Shown one piece after another: positions 7,446-15,133 of a stretch of 64,000 bases of DNA (its first letter is position 1; each line of letters starts with the position of its first letter). A model generated the notes under the pieces. It did not search any database. It had not been told where the DNA came from and saw only the letters and a program-made list of their open reading frames with translations. This stretch comes from an archaeon. GTDB taxonomy: Archaea > Thermoproteota > Nitrososphaeria > Nitrososphaerales > UBA183. Made by a program: the position numbers and the translations under genes. The stretch is from the NCBI GenBank assembly GCA_021788415.1, contig JAJYKR010000003.1:1-64000 (forward strand), written 5' to 3'.

Positions 7446-7934
7446 GTGACGGTGAGCTACGGTGACGACAGGACAGAGTTCTCCGGGTCCCCCGAGGTCG
7501 TCATGCGCTCCTTGCACGAGTTCGTCTCGAAGATGATACCCAACATGGACCTGGCCCGGGCGATCAGCGTCAACCACTCGCTGAACGACCTCGTCCAGAT
7601 GTTCAAGGACTACGTCCGGGTGACCCCCGAGGGACCGAGGGTCTGGACCCAGGACAGGAAGCTCAGCGACAGAGACGTCATCCTGCTCCAGCTCGTGGCC
7701 CTCCGGATAGCGAACCTCAGCTGCAAGTCGCCCACGGACGCCATGGCGTCGTCAGACATCGAGGCGGCGACGGGCCTATACCCCAAGACGATCAGCTCCC
7801 GCCTGAGCGAGCTCACGAAGTCCGCCAACGTGGAACGCGTCGACTCGGCGCAGGGAGGGAAGTACAGGATCACCACCGTCGGGACCAGCAGGCTCGGGGA
7901 ACAGCTGTCTAAGAAGTTCCGGCCTGCGCCTTGA
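7446..7934 (+). CDS. Winged-helix protein with short N-terminal beta domain (second of three)
   Basis: A 162-residue protein starting with the strand-turn-strand pattern VTVSYGDDRTEFSGSPEV and a helix, as in its neighbours, then a longer helical segment (about residues 45-95) and a C-terminal winged helix (ASSDIEAATGLYPKTISSRL as the HTH, GGKYRITTVG as the wing). It is co-directional with the previous gene, and its last 26 bases overlap the end of the convergent third member. GTG at 7446 is the track start; coding bias may reach slightly upstream. Function unknown. Confidence 0.55.
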   Translation: MTVSYGDDRTEFSGSPEVVMRSLHEFVSKMIPNMDLARAISVNHSLNDLVQMFKDYVRVTPEGPRVWTQDRKLSDRDVILLQLVALRIANLSCKSPTDAMASSDIEAATGLYPKTISSRLSELTKSANVERVDSAQGGKYRITTVGTSRLGEQLSKKFRPAP

Positions 7935-8394
7935 AGGGGTACTTCTGGACGTACTGATAGTTCCTCATGCTCCCGTCCCTGAAGAGCGACCCTTCCCTTA
8001 CGAGGTCCACCAGCGTGTGCGACACTGCAGTCCTGTCGTAGTGGTATCCCCGCCTGCTCATCTCCTCGTGGACCTCGGAGAGGGCCCTGGGGGTGGAGAA
8101 CCACCCCTCCTTCCACATGTTGGTGATCACGCTTCTCGCCGTCTCCCCCCTACGTTCGTTCGCATCGGCGCCCTGGGGCTCGACCAGCACCGGTTCCTTC
8201 GACGCCATCCCGGCGAGGACGCTCTCGACGACCTGCTGGACCCTGTCTTCCCGCGTCGTTATCTCTATCTCGAAGGCTCCGCGCTTGAGCCTGACCGTGA
8301 CAGTGGGTGGCTTGTCGCTTTCTGACAACTCTATCGTGTTGCGCCTGTTGTCCAAGATGCCATTATTTGAACCCGTGACTTCGGGCTTGGCCAT
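7909..8394 (-). CDS. Winged-helix protein with short N-terminal beta domain (third of three)
   Basis: A 161-residue protein: a disordered first 28 residues, then the shared pattern PTVTVRLKRGAFEIEITTRED plus helix, a linker, and a C-terminal winged helix (ITNMWKEGWFSTPRALSEV, YDRTAVSHTLVDLVREGSLF, then a tyrosine-rich wing). It is divergent from nurA; the 88-base gap holds half of a perfect 12-bp inverted repeat, so both genes may answer to the same regulator, possibly this one. Family not recognised. Confidence 0.55.
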   Translation of the reverse strand: MAKPEVTGSNNGILDNRRNTIELSESDKPPTVTVRLKRGAFEIEITTREDRVQQVVESVLAGMASKEPVLVEPQGADANERRGETARSVITNMWKEGWFSTPRALSEVHEEMSRRGYHYDRTAVSHTLVDLVREGSLFRDGSMRNYQYVQKYPFKAQAGTS

Positions 8395-8448
8395 CGTGGT
8401 CTGGGTCCCCGTGAGAGGACGTCAGAGGGAGGGGCTATTATCTGTTGC

Positions 8449-8504
8449 CCATGTTGCGCAATAACTAAATACCAGCGTCGCCATGGGCATGATGCGCAAC
8501 ATGG
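8449..8504. promoter_or_regulatory. Perfect 12-bp inverted repeat flanking the nurA TATA box
   Basis: CCATGTTGCGCA at 8449-8460 is the exact reverse complement of TGCGCAACATGG at 8493-8504. The 32-base spacer holds AACTAAATAC, a TATA-like box for nurA. The right arm overlaps the first codons of nurA, so bound protein could block the start of transcription or translation. Confidence 0.5.
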
Positions 8505-9493
8505 CCATAGAAACCCTCTCGACCATGGAAGACGGCCCCCTCTCGCTTCTCGACTCTCTAGCCAGGGAGTTCGAGGAGGCGTTCGCCGAGCTGTCCGAGA
8601 GCGCCGAACGGGAGCTCGCGGGGAAGGCGTTCGTCTTCAGCAGGTATGGGAGGGAGCTCTATCCGTACTTCGAGGCGACTGACGCCGACCTGGTCCCTGG
8701 GTGCATAATTCCCGTCAAAGAAGGGCGACCGGTGGCGTCCGTCGACTCGACGTGCGTCCTGGTGGGGGAGACGTCTCAGGGTGCCCTCTACGCCGCCCGG
8801 ACGGCGGTGGGCGTCTCCTATGAAGGGTCGCTGCGCCGGTTCTTCAGGCTGGGGCCCATACTCGTCTACGCGAGCTCGACCGGGCTGGACGGCCTCCTCC
8901 CGCACCTTCCGTCGTCGGAGCTGGACCTTCTTCTCTCCGACCGGGGGGTGGCGGAGAGGTTCATCAGGAACACGATCGAGCGGAGGGTCATCGAGGCGGT
9001 CTCCCAGGGGGACGAGCGAGTCATAGTGATGGCCGACGGGTCCCTGAAGCACCCGATGAGCCAGATGTCCTCCCCCCACTTCGCGGGGATGGGAAAGGGG
9101 CGGACCATGGTCGGATTCTCGAAGTCCAGCAGCCTGATCCTCTCTGAGGACATCATGGGCGCCCTGTCGAAGGCACCATCCCCTTCCTTCCACACAGTCG
9201 ACCGGGGCCAGGTGAGCACGGTCCTGGCGAAGTTCGCCACTGACGGGCTGGTGTTCAGGCTGGACGTGGCAGCCCCGGAGCCCACGGAGACTACCCTCGG
9301 GAGGATACTCTGGAACGACGCATTCGCCTCAGGATACCCAGACTCGCTGAAGGTAGCCCATCACCTCTCGATATTCTCGAGGGCGGACGACCAGGCCTTG
9401 AAGGCGTTGGTGGCCAAGCGCTTCAGGGTACGGCAGCTCCACGCCTTTCCCCTGAGGAAGATAGCCCTCGGGAGTTTCAAGGGGGGCGCCTAG
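8483..9493 (+). CDS. nurA: NurA 5'-3' nuclease
   Basis: A 336-residue NurA: N-terminal helices, then the RNase-H-like core with a metal-binding Asp in PVASVDSTCVL (about residue 88), a second acidic strand RVIVMADGSL, and the C-terminal DSLKVAHHLSIFSRADDQAL region. NurA works with the HerA ATPase to resect DNA ends before recombination. herA follows one base after the stop, so the two are cotranscribed. Several ATGs lie at the start (8483, 8489, 8492, 8501); the TATA box position favours 8501, but 8483 is kept as the longest. Confidence 0.85.
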   Translation: MGMMRNMAIETLSTMEDGPLSLLDSLAREFEEAFAELSESAERELAGKAFVFSRYGRELYPYFEATDADLVPGCIIPVKEGRPVASVDSTCVLVGETSQGALYAARTAVGVSYEGSLRRFFRLGPILVYASSTGLDGLLPHLPSSELDLLLSDRGVAERFIRNTIERRVIEAVSQGDERVIVMADGSLKHPMSQMSSPHFAGMGKGRTMVGFSKSSSLILSEDIMGALSKAPSPSFHTVDRGQVSTVLAKFATDGLVFRLDVAAPEPTETTLGRILWNDAFASGYPDSLKVAHHLSIFSRADDQALKALVAKRFRVRQLHAFPLRKIALGSFKGGA

Positions 9494-9494
9494 G

Positions 9495-10964
9495 ATGAAG
9501 ATCCTCAAGAAGGAGTCTGACGACATACTGGTGGTCGCCTCTCCAAGAGAACGGGTGATGGTCGGGGACTATCTTGTGGCTTCGGAGCTCGATAGGAGCC
9601 TGGTCCTCCAGGTGTATGACGAGAGGTACCTCGACGTCGAGGGGATCGAGGAGGAGATAGCAAGGGAGGAGGTCCTCTCGGCGTCCGCCCCCGGCGTCAC
9701 TTCGGACCCCACGGACCTGGCGACGATCTCGACGCTGATACGCGACATGAGACTCCTGCTCTGCAAGGCCAGAGGGACCATATCCGGAGGGACCCTGACT
9801 TCCCGCGCCAACTGGATGCCCTCGAGGACGAGCTCCACGGTGAGGCGGCTCATGGTCGAGGACCTGGGGGGCGCGGTCGCCCCGCTGGGGATAAGGGACA
9901 TCCGCATCGGCACCGTCGACGGGGAGTCGGCCTTCGGCATACCCGCAGAAGCGCTGGACGGCAGGATAACGGTGATCACCGGGCGGAAAGAGTCTGGCAA
10001 GTCGCACCTGTCCAAGATACTGCTGAGGGGGCTCCTGGCCAACGGGGCGTACTCCGTCGTCTTCGACCTGAACGACGAATACGGCACGGTTGCCCGGCGC
10101 GAGGACGGGTCCGACACCGGGGACGGGGAGAAGGTCAAGGCTCTGCGCCCCGGAAGGGACCTGAAGTTCTCCCTCGCGTCCGTGGGGCTGAGGCCCATCA
10201 GCAACCTCCTATCGCACTCCCTGGAGATGCCCGGGACATCCCTGAGGGAGTTCGTAAAGATCTGGGAGCAGCTTGACAGCAGAGACGAGCTCTCGCTGGC
10301 GTCCCTCGAGGCTGCGATACAGCAGTGGAGGTGCAACGAGTTCGTGCGTGACGCCCTCTTCGCCAGGTACCACACCCTGGCGTCCTGCGGCCTCTTCACC
10401 GACTCTCCCCACCACCAGTTCGACCTCCAGGACTTCTTCGCGCTGAACAGCTCCGGAGGCGCCCTCGTAGTCTCGCTGAGCGGAGTCTCCCCCCTGAACA
10501 GGAGGATGGTGGTCGAGCTCATGCTCTCGAAGCTGGTGGAGCTCCTGGAGCGGCGCAAGATACCCCCCGTCTTCCTGTTCGCGGAAGAGGCCCACCTGTA
10601 CCTTAGGGACACCTACTGGGAGGACCTGATAACGAGGATGAGGCACTTCGGCGTCTTCACAGTCTTCGTCACCAACCAGCCCGACGCCATCGACCAGAAG
10701 ATATACCGCCAGGTGGACAACGTCTTCCTCTACAACTTCAGCAACGACGCTGACCTCAACCTGGTCTCTCAGGCCTCGATGGCGGACGCCGACACGGTGA
10801 AGGCCATCGTGCGGACCCTCCCGCCGAGGATGTGCCTCTTACTCGGCCACGCCGTGAGGAACCTTCCGGTGGTGGTCAGCGTGGACCCCATCGACACCCC
10901 GGCCACGGGGATCACCAGGCGCTTCTTCCAGGACGCGCTCGAGCTCAAGCCGCAGACCAGGTGA
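9495..10964 (+). CDS. herA: HerA bipolar DNA translocase/helicase
   Basis: A 489-residue HerA/FtsK-type ATPase: an N-terminal HAS-barrel-like beta region (residues 1-130), Walker A GRKESGKSHLS (about residue 165), a helical insertion, Walker B PPVFLFAEEAHLYL (about residue 360), and a motor C-terminal region with TNQPDAIDQKIYRQVDNVFLYN. HerA hexamers pump DNA and drive NurA. The gene starts one base after nurA. Its 3' end is convergent with the pilus operon, 12 bases away. Confidence 0.9.
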   Translation: MKILKKESDDILVVASPRERVMVGDYLVASELDRSLVLQVYDERYLDVEGIEEEIAREEVLSASAPGVTSDPTDLATISTLIRDMRLLLCKARGTISGGTLTSRANWMPSRTSSTVRRLMVEDLGGAVAPLGIRDIRIGTVDGESAFGIPAEALDGRITVITGRKESGKSHLSKILLRGLLANGAYSVVFDLNDEYGTVARREDGSDTGDGEKVKALRPGRDLKFSLASVGLRPISNLLSHSLEMPGTSLREFVKIWEQLDSRDELSLASLEAAIQQWRCNEFVRDALFARYHTLASCGLFTDSPHHQFDLQDFFALNSSGGALVVSLSGVSPLNRRMVVELMLSKLVELLERRKIPPVFLFAEEAHLYLRDTYWEDLITRMRHFGVFTVFVTNQPDAIDQKIYRQVDNVFLYNFSNDADLNLVSQASMADADTVKAIVRTLPPRMCLLLGHAVRNLPVVVSVDPIDTPATGITRRFFQDALELKPQTR

Positions 10965-10976
10965 ATGCCGGCGCCT

Positions 10977-11918
10977 TCATCCCTGGGGCTCAGCCGTCAT
11001 ATACGACCCTGCCTTGATGCTCACGGCCCCGCAGTTGGCGGTGCAGGCGAAGTCCAGCTGCAGGACCCCCGCGGTGGCCCCCATCTTCACCGTGCCGAAC
11101 ACCCCAGGGGTCTCGAACACCGGGGGGGCGACCCCGAAATCGAACCCCGGTTGGACGGCCACGGGGGCTCCCGTCGAACCCACGCAGTTGGTGGGCTGGT
11201 TGCCCCCACCCTCGGGATACGAAAGGGGCGCGCAGGCTATGACCAGGGAAGCCCCCTGCGGCAGGGCGTGGACCTCGAAGTCGTAGCTCTCTATGCCGGT
11301 CAAGGGTTCAACGGCGAGGTAGGCGGTGAAGACGTAGGTCGTCCCCGCGGAGAGCGTCACGGCCAGGGTGGTGGAGGTGTACACGTCTTTTCCGCTGGTG
11401 CTGACGTCGGCCCTGACCCAGGAGACGAGGGACTGCCCCGGGGGTGGCGAGCGGGTGTACCAGAAGGAGTTCCCGAGCGAGGTGACCAGCCCCACCGAGC
11501 TCCCAGGCGGGTCCCCTTGCACTATCTGGTCGTACTTTGATAGGCAGGTCGCCCCCCCTGGGGTGCAGACCCCCGAGGGGACCATCCCTTCCACCTCCGC
11601 CATCCCCGACGTCGGGATCGAAACCGACGTCGCCAGAGGGTACACGGTCCCGTTGGGGAACCTCAGGACGACATACTCCACAGCGAGGGTCGAGGGGCCT
11701 TCGTTCACTGCCATGAGCCCCCCGGGTCCCCCGCCGAACCCGAGCGACTCTTCTCCCCTCCTTGACGAGAGGGCCTGCGCCTGCGCCTCGACCTGTGCCG
11801 TCTGGGCCTGGAGGCCTGACTCGTAGGCCATCGCCCCGAGGGCGAGCATGAACACGACCACGAAGAACATGGTCCCGATGACCGACGCAATCCCTCTCCG
11901 CCCGGCGTAGCACCTCAT
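10977..11918 (-). CDS. Pilin-like secreted protein, last gene of the type IV pilus operon
   Basis: A 313-residue protein with a class III signal sequence: basic start MRCYAGRRG, then IASVIGTMFFVVVFMLALG as hydrophobic stem. PibD/FlaK-type peptidase would cut just before the stem. A helical part (residues 30-50) and a large beta-rich external domain follow. It is the longest of four pilin-like genes and could be a tip or adhesin subunit; that is inference. It follows the previous gene after about 15 bases. Confidence 0.75.
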   Translation of the reverse strand: MRCYAGRRGIASVIGTMFFVVVFMLALGAMAYESGLQAQTAQVEAQAQALSSRRGEESLGFGGGPGGLMAVNEGPSTLAVEYVVLRFPNGTVYPLATSVSIPTSGMAEVEGMVPSGVCTPGGATCLSKYDQIVQGDPPGSSVGLVTSLGNSFWYTRSPPPGQSLVSWVRADVSTSGKDVYTSTTLAVTLSAGTTYVFTAYLAVEPLTGIESYDFEVHALPQGASLVIACAPLSYPEGGGNQPTNCVGSTGAPVAVQPGFDFGVAPPVFETPGVFGTVKMGATAGVLQLDFACTANCGAVSIKAGSYMTAEPQG

Positions 11919-11933
11919 CAGACGCGCCTCAAG

Positions 11934-12434
11934 CTAGGCAGGCACGACCTCCACTCCGAGGGTCTCCTGGGCGCCGTCCGAGGCCGTCACCGTGACAGCG
12001 CTGACCGACCCCATCAAGAAGGGGCGGCCCGCGATGGTGAGCTCCACAAGCACCCCCTTCCCGGCGGCGAGAGTCGCAGAGACCGTCACCGAGGTCGGGT
12101 TCGGGACCATGGCCGGACACGTAGACGCGACGACCGATCTCTCCGCCGGGTCGTAGAGAGAATAGCAGTAGGAAGCGGCGGCCGGGACCCCTCCGGTCGA
12201 GACGACGAACGAGCTGAGCGGAGCGCTCCCTGCATTGTAGACCTCGAGGCTTTCGAAGGCGAAGTACTCCCCCTGGCGGATGCTTGCGCCGGTCACCGAG
12301 ACGGCGGGCCCCTGGGCGGAGGCGGCCGAGTTCAGGGCCGCTTCGAACACCGCAGCCGAACCTCCTGTCGCCAGGGCGATGAGGATGAACACCTCCAGGT
12401 ACGCAGCGATGGCCCCCCTCTCTCTAGGGCTCAA
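11934..12434 (-). CDS. Pilin-like protein of the type IV pilus operon
   Basis: A 166-residue protein: short basic leader MSPRERG, hydrophobic helix AIAAYLEVFILIALATGGSA, then a beta-rich external domain with two cysteines. This is a class III signal/pilin layout as in archaeal pili and archaella. Its start overlaps the end of the preceding pilin-like gene by 11 bases, so the genes are translationally linked. Confidence 0.75.
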   Translation of the reverse strand: MSPRERGAIAAYLEVFILIALATGGSAAVFEAALNSAASAQGPAVSVTGASIRQGEYFAFESLEVYNAGSAPLSSFVVSTGGVPAAASYCYSLYDPAERSVVASTCPAMVPNPTSVTVSATLAAGKGVLVELTIAGRPFLMGSVSAVTVTASDGAQETLGVEVVPA

Positions 12435-12858
12435 CCTGCACCTCGTCTCCTGCCACGTCGGTTGCGACCACAGTCAGGCCTCCGGTGTGCGAGCACGAGC
12501 CAAGGTCGACCACGAACTGGCCCATGGCGCCAGGCGCGAGGGGAGGGTAGCTCCCCCCGTAGACCGTCGAGTTCACCATGAACTGCGCTGGCGTGAAGGG
12601 GAGGGTCCCGTAGTCGAAGAGGGACACGGTCAGCGCCGTCCCCTCCTTCGTCCCCTGGTAGCCAGGGCAGGATGCCAGGGGGGCCACTGCCGCATAGGCG
12701 AGGCTGAGCTGTGTCCCCGAGGCAGACTCCTGGACAGAGGCCCCCAGCGCCGCACCCCCCTCAGCCTGGCCGAAGCTCCCCACCGCCGCACCCACAATGA
12801 CGCTCCCGAGGGAAAGGGTGACGCCCAGCATGAGCATCGAGGCGTAGAGTTCGCTCAC
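12424..12858 (-). CDS. Pilin-like protein of the type IV pilus operon, start uncertain
   Basis: About 144 residues: N-terminal hydrophobic helix (YASMLMLGVTLSLGSVIVGAAV) and a small beta domain with paired cysteines. From GTG 12858 the protein begins directly at the helix, but the in-frame codons just upstream read SRRG before it, exactly a class III leader, and no ATG, GTG or TTG lies between the previous stop (12916) and 12858. So the true start may be a rarer codon upstream. Confidence 0.7.
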   Translation of the reverse strand: MSELYASMLMLGVTLSLGSVIVGAAVGSFGQAEGGAALGASVQESASGTQLSLAYAAVAPLASCPGYQGTKEGTALTVSLFDYGTLPFTPAQFMVNSTVYGGSYPPLAPGAMGQFVVDLGSCSHTGGLTVVATDVAGDEVQVEP

Positions 12859-12915
12859 TCCTCTCCGTGACCGGGTCCTTGGAGAAAACGGATGGAGGGC
12901 CGTGACCGGGCCCTC

Positions 12916-13431
12916 CTACTGGGAGACCACTGTGATCTGGGCTGACGCAGAGCCGAAGAGGACGTTCAGGGTGACGGGTTCCCCCGCTGACCAGAACGTG
13001 CCGCTCCCGCCCATGGGGCCGTTGACGACGAAGGATGTCTCCTCTCCTGGTGAGAGAGGGCCTGTCGCGTAGAAGGTGAGCGGGCCAGCGCTCCCGCCGA
13101 GGGTCCAGTTCAGGTGCCCCCCTGACACCAGGCATGAGCCGGAGCACGCGGGGGATGTCACGCTGGTCCCCGCCACCACCACCTCGCAGGAGGTCCCGCT
13201 GCAGTCGATTGGAGTTCCGCCGTCGTTCTTCACCGAGACTGATATCGCCGACGGAGCCCCTGCCCTGAACGACGCGCCGACGACAGCGATGCTGGTGTTC
13301 GCAGTGGCGCTGTTGACCAGGCTGTAGACGGAGGCGCTCACTATGCCTCCGACCCCGAGAACGGCGGCGATGATGATGAAAAGGTCCATGCTCTGAGAGA
13401 TGCCGTTGCGACGTCTGTTGGTCTTCATCAC
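12916..13431 (-). CDS. Pilin-like protein of the type IV pilus operon
   Basis: A 171-residue protein with a basic leader (MMKTNRRRNG), hydrophobic stem SMDLFIIIAAVLGVGGI, and a Gly/Ser-rich beta domain with cysteine pairs. As the first pilin after the platform protein it is a candidate main subunit, although short spacing makes all four pilins part of one unit. Function is assigned from signal type and position, not a recognised family. Confidence 0.75.
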   Translation of the reverse strand: MMKTNRRRNGISQSMDLFIIIAAVLGVGGIVSASVYSLVNSATANTSIAVVGASFRAGAPSAISVSVKNDGGTPIDCSGTSCEVVVAGTSVTSPACSGSCLVSGGHLNWTLGGSAGPLTFYATGPLSPGEETSFVVNGPMGGSGTFWSAGEPVTLNVLFGSASAQITVVSQ

Positions 13432-13478
13432 CAGAGGACCCCTCCATCCCTTTTAACGCCCAACCCTGAGGAATGCGT

Positions 13479-15110
13479 CTACAGGGCACCGGTCAGCGAA
13501 TGTGGTCCGAGCGCAGCCATGAGCCCGACAGCCGCCACCGCGAGGGCGACGTTAAGTGACGCCCTCAGGGTGTTCTTGACGGTCAGGTCTGATATCTTCG
13601 CGCCAATGAGGCCCAGGGACGCGGCGGACACGACTATCAGGAGGTCGGAGACCTGCGGAAGCCCGGGGGGGACGGTGCCGAGCTGAATCCCGCTCACGCG
13701 TAGCGCAGAGAACCCAGGGGCTACCCTCCCGCTGAACGAGGTCAGCACCCCCTGGACGAAGGTGACCCCGAAGGCCAGGAGCAGCGGCGAGACGTATGAA
13801 AGGACCAGGTACGGCTTCATCTCCGTGCCTGCCTTCTGCCGCATCCCTGTCAGCTTCCCTGCGAAGCTCGACATCTGATAGACCGTGTCGACAGTGCCTC
13901 CCCCCGAGCGGCTCATCTGCCCGAGCAGGAGGAAGGTCGTCTTCCCGAGGCTGCTCCTGCACTCCACCCTGACCTCGTCCAGCGGCACTCCCGCCCTGAG
14001 CTGGGCCGCGACCCTGGCGAGCAGACGGCTGAAATGGGGGTTGTAGCGGCCACGTGCTTCAAGGGCCACCACGGCCTTCGAGAGGTCGTATTCCTGCCTC
14101 TTGTATTCGAGGAGGTCCCGGAGGAACCGGGCGAGCCCCTCGTCCACTCCCCTGGTCTCTGAAAGTTGCTCCCTGACAGACGCCCCGTAGAGCACGAAGA
14201 AAGCGAGGAGTGCTGACGCGACCCCCACCCAGGCCAGCTTCGTCAGGACCCCTGTCAGGGCTGCAGGGAGCGCCAGCGCCATGGCCGCCGCGGCCCTCCC
14301 CCGGACCCCTTCTTCGCGAGCGGGTTGCATCCTCCCGGTCATGAATAGGAGCGCGACCGTGAACGCTGGCACGCCGACCCCTGTGAACACCAAGAGCCCC
14401 ACTATAGAGACCCCGGGCGAGAAGACCCCCACGACCATCAGGAGGAGGGGGACTATTCCAAAGACAGTGATCATCATGCTCCCGACTATGCCGACCCTGG
14501 CCACGTACCTCGTCCACCCGTCCTCGAGGTCGGCCAGGAGTCCGCCGCTCTCCTCGACCAGGTAGAACGGGACGTCCCCTCCGCTGCGCGCCTTGCTCGT
14601 GTAGCCGAGGAGGAAGTCGGCGAACCTCCTGGAGGGGTGGGTCTCCGCGAGCCTCTCGAACGACTCGTAGGGGTTCATCCCGAGCACATCCACGTCCCTC
14701 TTCACCAGCCTCGCCTCCTTGCCGAGCCACGCGAATGCCTCCTCTCCTGCCAGCTCCCTCAACACGGAGTAGAGGGGGACGCCGGCACCCCCTAAGACGC
14801 TGACCATGGTCGCGAAGAAAGGGAGTTCCCTCTCGACCCCCTCCTTCCGTTGCGCCACCAGGTCCCGCAGCCTCAGCTCTGGCCCCAGGACGAAGGCCAA
14901 AGGGGCCAGGGCCGGGACGAGGAGCCAGGGGGAGAACAGGGCTCCGAGCAGGCAGGCGGCCGGCACTGCGACCAGGGCCGACAGCAGAGCTCTCCTCACC
15001 GAAGCGGCAGCGGCCTCTGCAGGGTTCCCAACAGTCCCCGACCGCTTCAGCAGCTCCGCGAACCTCGTCGAACGGGCATCCACGATTCTCTGCACCGGGC
15101 CGGCTCCCAT
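13479..15110 (-). CDS. Type IV pilus/archaellum membrane platform protein (FlaJ/TadC-like)
   Basis: Integral membrane assembly protein of 543 residues with two T2SSF-like units: helices near the N-terminus (LLSALVAVPAACLLGALF), a cytoplasmic domain with ELPFFATMVSVLGGAGVPL, a central block of helices, a second cytoplasmic domain (MSRSGGGTVDTVYQM), and C-terminal helices. It anchors the assembly ATPase and pilins. I start at ATG 15110, 23 bases after the ATPase stop; the open frame continues upstream inside the ATPase gene but without bias. Confidence 0.88.
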   Translation of the reverse strand: MGAGPVQRIVDARSTRFAELLKRSGTVGNPAEAAAASVRRALLSALVAVPAACLLGALFSPWLLVPALAPLAFVLGPELRLRDLVAQRKEGVERELPFFATMVSVLGGAGVPLYSVLRELAGEEAFAWLGKEARLVKRDVDVLGMNPYESFERLAETHPSRRFADFLLGYTSKARSGGDVPFYLVEESGGLLADLEDGWTRYVARVGIVGSMMITVFGIVPLLLMVVGVFSPGVSIVGLLVFTGVGVPAFTVALLFMTGRMQPAREEGVRGRAAAAMALALPAALTGVLTKLAWVGVASALLAFFVLYGASVREQLSETRGVDEGLARFLRDLLEYKRQEYDLSKAVVALEARGRYNPHFSRLLARVAAQLRAGVPLDEVRVECRSSLGKTTFLLLGQMSRSGGGTVDTVYQMSSFAGKLTGMRQKAGTEMKPYLVLSYVSPLLLAFGVTFVQGVLTSFSGRVAPGFSALRVSGIQLGTVPPGLPQVSDLLIVVSAASLGLIGAKISDLTVKNTLRASLNVALAVAAVGLMAALGPHSLTGAL

Positions 15111-15133
15111 GAGGAGCCCGACGGGGCTCCTCC

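Noticed and set aside
8558..9193. 211-residue open frame opposite nurA
   Set aside because: Shadow of nurA, Arg/Pro/His-rich translation.
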